Shown: piece by piece, positions 1-11,461 of the stretch
Numbering within the stretch: the first letter of the stretch is position 1
How the letters are laid out: each line of letters begins with the position of its first letter
Assembly: GCF_950295315.1 (NCBI RefSeq)
Contig: NC_080175.1
Span: 62,228,487 to 62,292,486, forward strand
Length of the DNA: 64,000 nucleotides
Reading direction: 5' to 3'
DNA from: Erinaceus europaeus
Taxonomy: Eukaryota > Chordata > Mammalia > Eulipotyphla > Erinaceidae
Program-made: the position numbers and the translations under genes
Notes under the pieces: model-generated
The model's database searches: none
What the model saw: the letters and a program-made list of their open reading frames with translations, nothing else
What the model was told of the DNA's origin: nothing

Positions 1-198
1 GTGTATTGCACCAAAGTAAAAGACTCTGGGGTGAGGAGGGAAGCCTCAGGTCCTGGGCCATGATGGCAGAGGAGGACCTAGTGGGCACTGAATTGTTAAT
101 GTGGAAAACTTAGAAATGTTGCACATGTAAAAACTATTGTATTTTATTTTCTACTGTAAACCATTTGTGCCCCAATAAAGAAATTAAAAAAAAAAATC
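1..198 (+). mobile_element. Old L1 3' end with poly(A)
   Basis: 3' UTR terminus of an older L1. It carries the typical mammalian L1 motif of a cytosine run followed by AATAAAG (near 172-180) and an A-rich tail at 184-196. The 5' part lies outside the window. The same 3' end is seen in reverse near 31640. Confidence 0.75.
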
Positions 199-845
199 AG
201 TAGTAGCAAATGTTGCAGATGTTGTAGGAGGTTAAAGGAATGCTTCTATACTTCATTGGTGGGAATATCAATTCGTCCTGCCCATCTGTAGAACACTCAG
301 GAGAATTTTCAGAAGGCTTGAAATGGACCTACCCTATGAACAGGTAATTTCTCTATTGGGGATAAATTTAAAAGAAACAAAAACACTCATTTGAAGATAC
401 CTAGATACACCTATGTTCATAACAGCACAATTTGCAATACCCCAACATTGGAAACTACCCAAATAGCAAAAGGCAAACCAGTGTCTAAGAAAGATGTGTT
501 ATATATATATGTATGTATTGGAATACTACTCAGCTGTTAGGAATGATGAAGTCACATACGTTGTCTCATCTTGAATGGATGTGAAGGCATCATATCAAGT
601 GAGATAAGCCATAAAGAGGATGAATATCAAATTAAATCACTCACAGGTGGAATTTAAGATACAAGGATAGAAAGGGAAAAAAAACTAAAGTAAATCTTGG
701 ACTGGGTTTGGTGTATTGTACAAAAGCAGGAAACTCTAGAGAAAGTGGACAGAGGGCTGGAAGGGGGGTTAGGGTCCTGGTGCCTGAAGGTATATGAGCT
801 TTCTGAATGTATATGTATGTGTATGTGCATATCTATATTAGGAAG
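199..845 (+). pseudogene. Old L1 ORF2 C-terminal remnant plus 3' UTR
   Basis: Degenerate match to the last part of L1 ORF2 as seen intact at 53520-53938: the GGTGGGAAT stretch at 261, a CCTATGTTCATAACAGCACAATTT block at 410-433, and ATACTACTCAGCTGTTAGGAATGATGAAG near 532. No long frame survives. It runs into a 3' UTR-like segment that ends where a minus-strand SINE begins. Confidence 0.7.
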
Positions 846-861
846 CATGTGTGTATTAGTA

Positions 862-1058
862 ATGTTTTTTATTATTTTTATTTGTTGGATAGAGATTGCC
901 AGAAATTGAGAGGAAGGGAAAGGTAGAGAGGGAGAAAGGCACATGCAGCACTGCTTCTCCACTAGTTTCACCCTGCAGGTGGGGACCAGGGTCTTGAACT
1001 CGGTTCCTTGTGCATTGTAACATATGCACTCAACCAAGTGCACCACCACCCAACACCA
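862..1058 (-). mobile_element. ERI-type tRNA-derived SINE
   Basis: Reverse orientation of the short hedgehog SINE. It has a TATTTGTTGGATAGAGA tail, a purine-rich GAGAGG body, the CCCTGCAGGTGGGGACC core and the head ending CACCACCACCCAACACC. Read on the minus strand the head contains a degenerate B-box-like stretch (GAACCGAGTTCAAGACCC). Confidence 0.85.
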
Positions 1059-1250
1059 TTTATTTTTTAATACAAGATTTATTAATATTATTTTTTCCCT
1101 TTTCATAGCCAGGGTCTCATGTATGCACTATCTCACTGCTATGAACTCCTTTTCATTCAGGTTGGAAAGCACAGAGAACAGAGAAAGACAGAAGGAAAGA
1201 TATCACAATCTCAGAGCTTCTTACAGCACTAGAGTACCTCTTATGTAGTG
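1059..1250. repeat. Possible very old SINE remnant
   Basis: The stretch TTTCATAGCCAGGGTCTCATG...GGTTGGAAAGCACAGAGAACAGAGAAAGACAG resembles the minus-strand tail and purine-rich body of local SINEs, but is too diverged to delimit. Confidence 0.3.
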
Positions 1251-3527
1251 CCAGTTTTGAAATCTTATATAACAAGGTATATGTTGTATATTGTGAGCGA
1301 GCAAATTCTCTGGCTCTTAACATTTAGTTTGGTGTGAAAACTCAAGCGATTTCTCTGTTTAGTTAGCAGTTATCTATCTGATTTTTGTATATTTTTGAGG
1401 CGCTTTATTGTCACAAAGGGAGTTTCACATTTTCTCAAGATAAGTGTCAAGTTACCCCACCCACTTTTAGGTTTTTAACAATAGCCTTGTAAGAAAAAAA
1501 AACACTTAACATATTACATATAAGTTTGGTTGATGTTCAAGATATTTCAAAGATCTGTCAGAATTTGTAGATTATTCATACAATGTGTGAAACTTTATTG
1601 CACAGTACTTACAACTTTATTCAAATTTATATTTTCCCTACAGAGTTTGGCAGGAAAAGTGAAAAAGTAAAACTAAATGGGAAATTTTAATAAAGCATGA
1701 ATATGGGCTAGAAGAGATAATTTTTGTGAACGGAGTTGGTGTTTAAAGGAAGCAGTATCATACACCAACAAGGCTATTACTTATTTTCATGTTTCTACTT
1801 GTCATGATTGTAGTTGTATAGTTATTCCTGTATTAAAATTGTTATTGACAAAAACGGGAATTACCTGTGGACTTAAAATATAGTCGAGTCATAAAATTAG
1901 TTACAAAAAGTAAAACAACATACGGAGCATTTTTCCTGAAAAACAGAAGATTTTTCTCTTATGTTTCAGCCCCTACAAAAGTTTGATTAGGAAAAGTAAT
2001 AGGTTAAGACATTTTTCTCTGAAGAATTCTTAGAGACAGCATGTGTTTTGGTGAAGGTAAGCAGCTTGTTTCTATTGAAATTCAAGTTCTAGTGAAATAT
2101 AATTACTAAGTGATCCTACTTAATGCATATCTTCCATTATTAACATCTGTAGCATATTAAACAAACAAAAAAATCCAAGAAGCCTACAAGATAAAAAAAA
2201 TGAATGACACCATACTGTTGATCATTGTTCTACATGGATACACTTTAATAAGCATAGTAATGCAAAATATGTATGCAAAACATACGTCAATGACACATAG
2301 CATTCTTCTGATAACATTAACTCACATTTTGCACAAAACTCAGGCACTATGTAAACTATTATACCAAAAACAATTTGCACCCCAGTCTACTTCAAATACA
2401 GTTCTCTACCACGTATTTAGAATCTCTGTGGAATAGCCTCAACCTTCCCCGTGTGTTGCAATAGTAACAAGACTTTTAAGATAGAAATACAGCTCATTGT
2501 TATTAATTATAATGGTCCCTATTATAGCATAGATCACTGTATAGCTAGCTATTTGATATGCACCATGCAATATCCATAGAAGAGTGGTGTTCACTAACCA
2601 ACCTCAGGAATTTCAGTCATGATGCTACTGTTGAAAATTCATCTTATCAGACATGGCATTGTGCCCAGTGCAAGTGAACCCAACTGAAAGTAAAATCACT
2701 TCAGAGCTCTCTCAACTCAAAGAGCCAATCATTTAGCTAGGAAGGTAGATTGAAAACAAAATACATGTCTACGAAATCAAAGCTTCTCTATTTATGAAGC
2801 TTTAAGTATTTAATAAATCCCTAAGTAATTAATTTCTTTCATTTATCAGAAAAGAGAAGTTTACATGATATGTGCAGAAATCTGTACATAAATTTAAACA
2901 ATTATTTCTAGTCTAATCATTTGGTGAAACTATATTACCCTAAAGAAAAAAGAACTCAATTATATTAAATATCAAAGTAAAAATGCCATATAGTGTTGTT
3001 TTGAAGACAAGGCACCCACACTCAGAATCTATAATTGTGGGTTGTTAAAATAAAATGTAGCTATTGAAAAGGAATCATTTCTAAGTGCATTCACCCTCAT
3101 TTCCAGTCAGAAAGCAAATAACTATTTCCAAGTTACATTGAACTGAATTTCCTACTAACAAGTATGATTATATATAACTCTATGAAAATTAATGTCCCAA
3201 TGAGAGCTCCAAAAATGATCTCCTCAAAAATAATATTGGCTCATTAAAATAAAGAATTACACATTAAATTCCAAGTTAAAACACTCACAGCATTAACACA
3301 AAAAGAGGCTGTAGTGCACTTATTATTTTTCCCTTTAAAGCATTTTGAAAAATACTTGAAAATATTTAGAAAAATTAGACCAGGGTCAAGAACACATTAA
3401 ATCTTATTTCAGGAGTATTTTAAGCAAACAAAACAAAACAAAAATTAGGAAAAATTCATATCATGGCTAGAAGACAACTCTTTTCATTGATATTTATTAT
3501 GATATATTAATTCCTTTTTCTTCTTTT
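1251..3527. other. AT-rich spacer, nothing recognised
   Basis: About 2.3 kb of AT-rich sequence with many stops in all frames. The only open frame here (2200-2436, 78 codons) has no family features and no splice or promoter context. No SINE or L1 diagnostic motif was found. Confidence 0.6.
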
Positions 3528-3722
3528 TTTTAAGACAAGATTCTTTTCACACCACTCCCACAGGATAGAGGGAAGTTGAAAGAGTGAGAGAAAAAAAAGA
3601 GATACGTGTGGCAGTGCTTCACCATGCATGAAGCTTCACCCCTACAGGTGGTGAGGGGCTTGACCTCTGGACTTTTTACATAATAACATGTATACTCAAC
3701 CAGCTGCACCACTGCCTGGTCC
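3528..3722 (-). mobile_element. ERI-type SINE
   Basis: Minus-strand SINE: TTTTTTTTTAAGACAAGATT tail side, GTGGCAGTGCTTCACCATGCATGAAGCTT core, and head CAACCAGCTGCACCACTGCCTGGTCC. Diverged from the young copies, so fairly old. Confidence 0.8.
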
Positions 3723-3860
3723 TTTTTTCTCTTCCCTCCCCTTGTCTCCCCTTGTCTCCCCTCCCCTCTTCTCTTCTCTTCTCTTCTCTTCTCTTCTCTT
3801 CTCTTCTCTTCTCTTCTTTCTCTTCTCTCTCTTTTCTTCTCTTCTCCTCTCTTCATTTTT
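3723..3860. repeat. Pyrimidine tract with (TCTCT)n pentamer array
   Basis: Pure C/T tract. 3765-3818 is a clean run of the CTTCT/TCTCT pentamer. It directly abuts the head end of the preceding SINE. Open frames on both strands here (Ser/Leu/Phe-rich or Glu/Arg-rich) are low-complexity artefacts. Confidence 0.9.
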
Positions 3861-4017
3861 TTTTCTTTATTTTTTGTTTGAGATCCCATTCTGTTATGGT
3901 ACTGAGTTCGGTAGAGAAGTTTTCATGTAGTTTAAAAATAATAAAGAAGATATCAGCTCTGAAAAAACAGTATCTCTTCACACACCTCAATACATTCTTC
4001 TAAATTGTATAGACCAA

Positions 4018-4990
4018 CTTTAAAAAAAATATATTAGCAATTCAATATTGACTTACAAAATTACATGTCAACAGGAGTATAATTCCACACCATTCTCACC
4101 ACCAGAGGTTTGAATTCCAGGTCCCTCCATTGCAAGCCACAGCATTTCTCCCAAGGTTGCAGACACGAGTTAACTGTCATCTCTACAACTATCATCTACA
4201 TTTGTACGTAATTGCTCCCTTTTTCTTACATGTCCAATCCTCTTTTCCCCTCCAAGCCACACATTTCCCTATTACTATATCCAAATACTATAATACTAAA
4301 TTACTATATAATACTAAATTACTATATACTAATTACTATATACTAATTACTAAATTACTAATTACTATATACTAATTACTAAATTACTATATACTAATTA
4401 CTATATACTAATTACTATATATACTAAATTACTATACTATATAATACTAATTACTATATAATACTAAATTACTATATCCCTTTTGTCTTCTCTCTCTCGG
4501 ACCTCAAGGAGCTGAAGTTCAAAGCCCTCTTATCCTCTCCCTCCTACCACTTCTCCCCTACTAGGAGTATGGATCAGAGTTGTTTTGGGGATGCAGAAGG
4601 TAGGAATTTTGGCTTCTGTAACTGCTTCTCCTCTGGATTTGGGCATTGGTAGGTCAACCCATACCTCCAGCCTATTTCTGTCTTTGCCTAGTGGAGCAGA
4701 GCTCTGGAGAGGTGAGGTTTCAGGACACAATAGGGAGGTTGTATGCCCAGAGAAGTCATGGTAGAATTATGGTCATATCTGTAACTTGTTAAATGGAAAA
4801 TGACAGGACATAAAGTGAGGACAAAATCATTAATGAACTGCAACTAAATAGTAGAACAGAAAAGATGAGATTAAGAATCTTACACTGGAAGAAAGCTCAA
4901 AAGTCCATTTTAGGCATGTTTCTAAGGAGGCAAGACTATGGTAGTTTTTGCAAGACTATGGTAGTTTCAACCATGAAGTTGAATAAAAAC
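4018..4990 (-). mobile_element. Old L1 3' UTR, broken by a tandem repeat
   Basis: Minus-strand 3' UTR of an older L1 subfamily. It matches 16765-17440 block for block: CAATATTGACTTACAAAATTACATGTCA, TCCCAAGGTTG, CTCTTATCCTC, GGATGCAGAAGGTAGGA, CAGGACACA and AAAATGACAGGACATAAAGTGAGGACAAA. An A/T minisatellite (4265-4480) has expanded inside it. Confidence 0.8.
4265..4480. repeat. TACTAATTACTATA minisatellite
   Basis: Irregular array of about 9-15 bp units built from ACTATATACTAATT and ATAATACTAAATT variants. It lies inside the old L1 3' UTR where the sister copy (16765-17440) has the simple sequence CTATTTCATCCAAATATCTCTG, so it arose locally by slippage. Confidence 0.9.
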
Positions 4991-5117
4991 ATTATCTTAG
5001 AAAATGGTGTCAGAGTAGAGAAAAGGACTCGAGAGTTGAATAAGGGAGAGAGTAGTTCCCATTCTTGAAAATATTCTGTGGATAGAATAAACTATTTACC
5101 TCTATTCACCTGATCTG

Positions 5118-5190
5118 GGGCAGATATCTGTGAGTGTGCATGTGTGTGTTATTGTGCCTGCATGTGTGTGTGTATATGTAACATCAAAGC
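5118..5190. repeat. Degenerate (TG)n
   Basis: Interrupted TG/CATG runs (GTGTGCATGTGTGTG, TGCATGTGTGTGTGTATATG). Confidence 0.8.
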
Positions 5191-5463
5191 ATGAGTAACC
5201 TCTAAGTCTTTGTTGGTCTGATCTCACAGCTTATGATCACAGCTGGGAACAGAGCTGGCTGAACTCATTTCAGGACCAATCTTCCTTAAATGACAAGGCA
5301 GGATACACCAGCTTCCCTTTGGACACTGAGCAGTCCCCACCATAGCTCCACTATGGTAAGGGCAAGGTCCTGAGAGGGCCCATAAGAGGACTTGTGATGA
5401 TGTTCCTGATAGAAGTGGCCAGCCAGTGGTGGTACAGAGAAGAATCCATTATAAGTCTAGGCC

Positions 5464-6102
5464 TAAGGAGTTGGGCGGTAGTGCAGTGGGTTAAGCTCAC
5501 ATGTTGCAAAGCACAAGGACCCCCGTCTCCCCACCTGCAGGGGGGTCACTTCACTGTCAGATTGCATCTCAGGGGAGAACTCGACAGAAGCCAACTTGGG
5601 CTGCTGCTTACTCAGTGACGTGGAAGAGGAACCAGGAACTTGTGACTGAGCAGGAACGCAATGCAATGCCTTTATTGACCAGAGAAAACGCATTTATGTC
5701 TTTTGAAACAGAAGTGGCAGGTCAAAAAAGGAAATGGGTAGGAGAGGGGGTGGAGAGAAGAAAAGAGCTTGGAGGTAGCAAGCTTCCATCTAACCAGCTG
5801 GGATTAAACCAATACCCTGCAGGCAGGGTGGGTCTCAGGCAAAACAATGATAATGTAAATAGACCACAGCATCAAGCAATGCAGGAGACCTGGCGTAATG
5901 ACCAATACTTCACAAACGGTGAAGCAGGTCTGTAGGTGTCTTTCTCACCCCCTCTCTGTCTTCCCCTCCTCTCTACATTTCTCTCTGTCCTATCCAACAA
6001 AAAACACATCAATAACAACAATAATAATAATAGCCATGACAATGATAAAACAACAAGGGCGACAAGAGGAAATAAATAAATATTTAAATTAAAAAAAAAA
6101 AG
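5464..6102 (+). mobile_element. Long-type hedgehog SINE, split by a solo LTR
   Basis: tRNA-like head at 5464-5548 (GGGCGGTAGTGCAGTGGGTTAAG resembles a pol III A box), CCCACCTGCAGG core, then an LTR, then the 3' half at 5914-6102 (GAAGCAGGTCTGTAGGTG, CT-rich block, AATAACAACAATAATAATAA, A-tail). Flanking TSDs are AAGTCTAGGCC at 5453-5463 and AAGTCTAGACC at 6103-6113, one mismatch. This proves the two halves are one insertion. Confidence 0.93.
5555..5907 (-). mobile_element. Solo LTR of an endogenous retrovirus (class II-like)
   Basis: A 353-bp block interrupts the SINE. It is flanked by the exact 6-bp duplication CTTCAC (5549-5554 and 5908-5913), the length usual for class II (ERVK/IAP-like) integrations. 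On the minus strand it begins TATTGG (TG degraded to TA) and ends CTGACA. A CAATAAAGG polyadenylation signal lies about 100-120 bp before that end, as expected near the R/U5 boundary. No internal gag, pol or env sequence is present, so this is a solo LTR left by LTR-LTR recombination. Class assignment is inferred from TSD length and general layout only. Confidence 0.8.
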
Positions 6103-6113
6103 AAGTCTAGACC

Positions 6114-6814
6114 CACCATATTTCTGTGAGAATCCAAGGATTCTCTGACTAAGGCTCCAGATAGTGAAGTGATGTTAAATTGACCAAAGGGGCAATTGTC
6201 AATTATACCTATCTCTTGGCCTTATCCAATTTTTGTAGTCTTCCCTTCATCTGATTACCTTAGTCTTTCTCCCAGTTGTTTAAGCATTGAATATCTTTTG
6301 TTCAGCCAAGCCAGAATTACTTTTCTGGGATCTGTCTTCTTTGGGCCTTTCTGTTACATTGCTAAGGTAATTTGGTCTAAGTCTAATCAATTAGAGAATT
6401 TATGATGTCTTATTTAAGTATTACTACTAAGATTCCATGTTTATTAGGTATAAGTCTAGTCATCAAGCACTATTAAATAGTATTACTTTGAGTTATATAA
6501 TTGCCCCTAGCTTATGGCTACATTTACCCCATACCTAGTACCTGTGACTTTGTAGATGGTGTGCCATCTAAAGTGAGTGTAGATAGTCCCACGTGTTAGG
6601 AAAGATCTCACCATGTTTGATGAGTTATGAGGTTGCCCTCTGAGGCTCTATAACTGTAGTTGCAGCCCACCATAAGAATTCAGACACCAATGAAGGGCAC
6701 AAAACAAAATGAGGTCTAGTATATTACTAGTGATGCTAACTATTGGATTAGCATAGAAAACAAACTTCCAACTAATCTGATTTTAATAACAATTAATCAT
6801 TCCTATTCTAAGCT
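6114..6814. other. Spacer, nothing recognised
   Basis: About 700 bp without repeat diagnostics or credible frames; the 69-codon frame at 6196-6405 has no family resemblance. Confidence 0.5.
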
Positions 6815-7485
6815 CTTTCTTTTTTATATATTTTTTAATTTTTTTATTTATAAAAGGGAAACACTGACTAAACCATAGGATAAGAGGGGTACAACTCCAT
6901 ACAATTCCCACCACTAGAACTACATTTCCTATCCCCTCCCTCCCTTCATAGCTTTCATATTCTTTAACCCTCTGGGAGTATGGACCCAAGATCATTGTAG
7001 AATTCAGTATGTGGTAGGACTGGCTTCTGTAATTGCTTCCCCACTGAACATGGGCTTTGGCAAGTCAATCTATACTCCTAGCCTGCCTCTCTATTTACCT
7101 AGTGGGGAAGGTCTCTGAGGAAGTGGAGCTCAAGGACACATTGGTGGGGTCATCTGTCCAGGGAAGTCTGGTTGGCATCATGCTAGCATCTGGAACCTGG
7201 TGGCTGAAAAGAGAGTTAACATACAAAGCCAAACAAATTGTTGACAAATGATGAACCTAAAGGCTGGAATAGTGCAGATGAAGAGTTGGGGGGGAGGTCC
7301 TCCACTTTGGAGATATCTAGTAGGCTTATTTTAGTTATATTCCAAAGGGCCTCCCATATTAGGGAGCTACTCTCTTCCTGGATCCAACTTTCTGGTCCCT
7401 TTTCCAGCCATGACATTATCTTCCCAGACAATAACATGGATCCACCTACTTATCAGATTTAATGCTCAGGGGAAAAAAGAAAAGA
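6815..7485 (-). mobile_element. 5'-inverted old L1 3' UTR fragment
   Basis: 6815-7350 is a minus-strand L1 3' UTR starting from the A-tail (TTTTTTATTTATAAAAGGGAAACACTGAC) through GGTGGCTGAAAAGAGAGTTAACATA. At about 7350 the orientation flips: 7351-7475 is the plus-strand version of the adjoining 3' UTR segment seen in minus orientation at 44820-44940 (CTGGATC...TTTCTGGTCC...GACATTATCTTCCCAGACAATAA). This is the signature of twin priming during L1 integration. Confidence 0.82.
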
Positions 7486-8190
7486 AAAAAAAACTAGCTA
7501 TTTCTTTCTAAGACTACAAGAAACCCCTTCCCTTTAAGATCCTCAGTTCTCCTAGTCCTGGAATTTCTGAACTATGCTTGCACTTCTTGAAGGTTCTCTC
7601 TGATTCCTTACCACCATATCACCTATGGTGACCTCAACTAAATTGCTACTAGTGCTGCCATCCTACATTATTTCATAAGACCAACTTTTGTACAGGCTGT
7701 TGCTACACTCAGATTATTTCCAGACTTAAAAGAAAAAAAAGTACAAATTAGTGATTCTACTATGCCATATGTAGATCAAGCCATTCCAGACTTTTCAAAC
7801 AATATAAGGATTATTTTGAAATAAAATAACAACTGATGAATGAATACAAGATACCATAAGGTTCAATTTCACATAAAAAACAGGAATTTTATATGACCAT
7901 TCTTGTCTTTCCTCCACTCTGAAAGCAGTAAATACAGCTCTTTTTGAAAGATATTCTCCCTAGGACAAAGAACTTTGGTGCTTAGTATAGAGTGGAAGTA
8001 TACCCTGAAATCTAACAATCTTGTAAGCCACTATTAATCTATTAATTAATTTTTTAATAAATTAAAAAATGGCTTGTTAAGAAAAAGGAAGGGAAGGAAG
8101 GAAGGAATTCTCCCTAAACATAACTGAGAAATACCCTGATTGTCAAAGACAAGGATGAAATTTTAAAGATTTGTTTCCTCACTAAATTGG
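7486..8190. other. Spacer, unassigned
   Basis: No diagnostic repeat motif. 7500-7730 could be further diverged L1 3' UTR because it adjoins the inverted segment, but I cannot align it. Confidence 0.45.
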
Positions 8191-8191
8191 C

Positions 8192-8235
8192 TACACAAGC
8201 CAGTATCTCTGTCTCTGTCTTTCTCTCTCTCCTTT

Positions 8236-8297
<62 letters not shown>

Positions 8298-8301
8298 AAA
8301 C
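8192..8301. repeat. Compound microsatellite (CT)n(CA)n
   Basis: TCTCTGTC-type run leading into (CT) at about 8237-8255, then a (CA) tract at 8256-8300. Antisense frames here are poly Cys-Val and Arg-Glu artefacts. Confidence 0.95.
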
Positions 8302-9066
8302 GACTTCTATGAATAGCCAATAGTAAAAACTGGGATTTTCTTCATTCACCTGATTCCATATCTTATAAGCCTCCATGTACACAAAAAATATATATTCTCT
8401 TGCCAATGCTTCATGTAAATTTATTACTGAATGAGTTAAAGAACCAAAGAATGTAGGGGAGAATATTCCCTAAAGTTCTCCATATAGCTTATGATAACAG
8501 CACTAGCTCTATTTATACTACAAATGCATTGTTCCTAAATGTATTGTTTTGGGTATAAACATACTGTACACAAATGACATGGCTAAGCAGATAATCTCTG
8601 AAATTATATAGGGTCAGCAAGGTCATGACCTTTTTAGATATAATATAGTCTTTACTTAAAAACCTAAGTATTGTCATGGTTGATAAATATTTCTTAATAA
8701 CCACACCTGAACTGCAGGGTGAGTCTAGAAAAAATAATCCTCATTCAGCTTCAATTGTGATACTGAACTAAACAAACAAAAAATCAAATGAGATGGTTTC
8801 CCAAAACTCTTACAGCCATTACCAACTATCTTTTGGTGGTCTGATAATATACACTATGAATAGAAGTCAAGATGCAGAGTGTACTGCCAGAAAAGAAAGC
8901 CCCCCCCAAATACTACAAATCAACCACTGAACAAGAAAGACAACTATCCATCATTAAAATAGAAATTTGAGACAGAAGACTTATGGAGATTTGTTCATCA
9001 GCTGGGCATCTTGAGTGTGTGTGGAGTTGTAGGGGCAGGTTTTGTAAAATCAAATCTGAATAATAT
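8302..9066. other. AT-rich spacer
   Basis: Nothing recognised apart from a C7 run near 8902. Short frames without family features. Confidence 0.5.
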
Positions 9067-9209
9067 AAAAGTACTACAAAACTGGTTTGTCTTTCATAAG
9101 TTAACCAAATTAACTCAAAATGTCTGACAAAATTAGAGAAAGAAATTTCTTTTAATTTTTATTATCTTTATCTATTGGATAGAGACAGCCAGAAATTGAG
9201 AGGGAAGGG

Positions 9210-9254
<45 letters not shown>

Positions 9255-9387
9255 GCTGAAACACTGATTCACTACTCTTGAAGCTTTTCCCTACATGTGG
9301 GGAGCAGGGGCTTGAACCCAGATCTTTGAGGCTTGTAACATGTGTGCTCAACCAGATGCTCTACCACCACGCCCCCAAGAATTTTTT
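9067..9387. repeat. Left copy of a long flanking duplication (giant TSD)
   Basis: Begins AAAAGTACTACAAAACTGG and ends at the poly(T) of the adjoining minus-strand L1. The same block recurs at 11462-11733 on the other side of that L1. The first 87 bp differ at 5 positions. It contains a complete minus-strand SINE; the left copy is longer mainly through a (GA) expansion. Confidence 0.85.
9152..9377 (-). mobile_element. ERI-type SINE with (GA)n expansion
   Basis: Tail TCTTTATCTATTGGATAGAGA, (GA) run at 9212-9244, core CTACATGTGGGGAGC, head GCTCTACCACCACGCCCCC. It is the paralogue of the SINE at 11545-11723, produced by the flanking duplication rather than by a separate insertion. Confidence 0.9.
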
Positions 9388-11461
9388 TTTTTATTATTTA
9401 AGAAAGGAGACATTAACAAAACCATAGAATAAGAGGGGTACAATTCCCATAACCCGATCTCCATATCCCATCCCCTCCCCTGATAGCCTTCCCATTCTCT
9501 ATCTGTCTGGGAGTGCGGATCCAGTGTCCTTGTGGGTTGCAGAGGATGGAAGGTCTGGCTTCTGTAATTGCTTCCCTGCTGAACATGGGGCATTGACTGG
9601 TTGATCCATACTCCCAGTCTGCCTCTCTCTTTCCCTAGTAGGGTGGGACTCTAAGGAAGAGGAGCTCCAGTACACACTGATGGGGTTGTCTGTCCAGGGA
9701 AGTCTGGTCAGCATCTTGCTGGCATGCGGAATCTGGTGGCTGAAAAGAGAGTTAACATATAAATCCAAACAAATTGTTGAACAATAATGGACCTAAAGAC
9801 TGGAATAGTGCAGATGAAATGTTGGGGGGTATTCCCTGCATGCTTTGGTGTACTTCTGCTTTCAGGTATATATTTTCCCCTAGTTTATGGGCACGTGTGA
9901 ACCTATGCTCTATCTCAGGGGACCTGGACTGTATCTAGGTTTGGTGATTTTATTGGGGAGTGGACCACCTGGAATGGAATTAGAGAATACTATGAAAGGA
10001 AAGGTCTCACCCGAATGATGAAGCTGTAGGGTTGTCATTCCACACCTGAAGTCTCTGGTCACAGTCTGAAGTGGAGCATGCTGGGGTGGCAGTCATTGCT
10101 TTGATTAGGTTGCAATCCGCGGATGCAGTATTATTTTATTTGAATTGAGAGCAGCATGCAGAAAAGTGGGCCCCACCCTAAGGTTCCAGGAGTGGGGGAA
10201 ATATAGGCTCTATAGTGGAAATGTGAGGTTCCTGTTGTCTTAGGGTTCAAGAAGACAATGGGTAGTTATTGTTATCATCACATTATTTGGTGATAGGGTT
10301 AACTTTGGAAAGTCCCTTTGTTAGGGTTTGGGGTATAATACCCAGCATCTTGTATATAGCTGTCCTACCAGTTGCTTCTGTTCTCCCTGGTCTAGGCTTT
10401 TGGGAGAGACAACATATCAAAGACAGCCTATGTATTAAAAAGACTCAGTCTGTGTTTTGAGAAGTTCTAGACATATGATCAATTTTTCCCCTCTCGTATT
10501 AATTAAATAGTGGTTTATATGTTTACACTTTAATAGGATTGTACATAAACACCACTCCCACCACCAAAAGACTGTGTCCCATCCCCGCCACCCCCTGCCC
10601 CCCCCCACCCCCGCCGTGCCGGGAAGCCCAATGGCCACCCTCCCCTTCACCACAGTGTTTTCACATTGGTGCCCTGCTCTCGATTTAATCAGATCCTGCT
10701 TTTAGTTTCCCTTTCTGTTCTTCTTTCTCAACTTCTGTTGATGAGTGGGGACATCCCATACTCATCTTTATCTTTCTGACTTAGCTGACTTAACATAATT
10801 CCTTCTAGCTCTGTCCAAGATGGGTCAGAGAAGGTGGGCTCATTGTTCTTAATAGCTGCATAGTATTCCATTGTGTATATGTACCACAGCTTTCTCAGCC
10901 ACTCATCTGCTGTTGGACACCTGGGTTGCTTCCAGGTTATAGCTATTATGAATTGTGCTGCTACGAACATAGGAGTACACACCTTTTTTTGGTTGGGTGT
11001 TATGTTGTCCTTGGGGTATAACCCCAGGAGAGGAATTACTGGGTCATATGGAAGGTCCATGTCTAGACTTGTGAGAGTTTTCCAGACTGCTCTTCACAGA
11101 GGCTGGACCAATTTACATTCCCACCAGCAGTGTAGAAGGGTTCCTCTATCCCCACAGCCTCTCCAACATTTGTTGCTGCTGTCCTTTTTGATGTATGTCA
11201 TTCTCACAGGAGTGAGGTTGTATCTCAATGTTGTCTTTATTTGCATTTCTCTGACAATAAGCGACCTGGAAAACTTTTTGATATGTTTGTTAGCCTTTTG
11301 GATCTTCTCTGAAGTGAATGTCTTGTTCATATCCTTTGCCTATTTTTGTATGGAATCATTTTCTTCTTTGGTGATAAGTTTGCTGAGTTCTTTATATATT
11401 TTGGTGATTAGTCTCTTGTCTGATGATTGGCATGTAAAGATCTTCTCCCATTCTGTAATAA
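9388..11461 (-). mobile_element. 5'-truncated L1, young lineage
   Basis: Reads on the minus strand from ORF2 (equivalent to about 53208 in the intact L1) through the 3' UTR to an A-tail seen as poly(T) near 9381-9392. 3' UTR landmarks match 54090-55270 of the intact copy, with a GC-rich C-run (10575-10620) absent there. The element is bounded by the 9067-9387 and 11462-11733 duplicates. Confidence 0.93.
10728..11457 (-). pseudogene. L1 ORF2 C-terminal fragment
   Basis: Minus-strand translation gives the L1 ORF2p C terminus: [18 protein letters not shown]ys-rich motif in the 11094-11330 frame, then [16 protein letters not shown]...TPMFVAAQFIIA and a terminal SPLINRS in the 10728-11060 frame. 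The two pieces lie in different frames, so at least one frameshift separates them near 11060-11094. The reverse transcriptase and endonuclease domains are missing through 5' truncation. Confidence 0.9.

Noticed and set aside
3530..3889. 119-codon minus frame rich in Glu/Arg
   Set aside because: Created by a SINE and the (TCTCT)n tract; low complexity.
5501..5935. 144-codon plus frame
   Set aside because: Runs across a SINE head, a solo LTR and the SINE again; no single functional unit.
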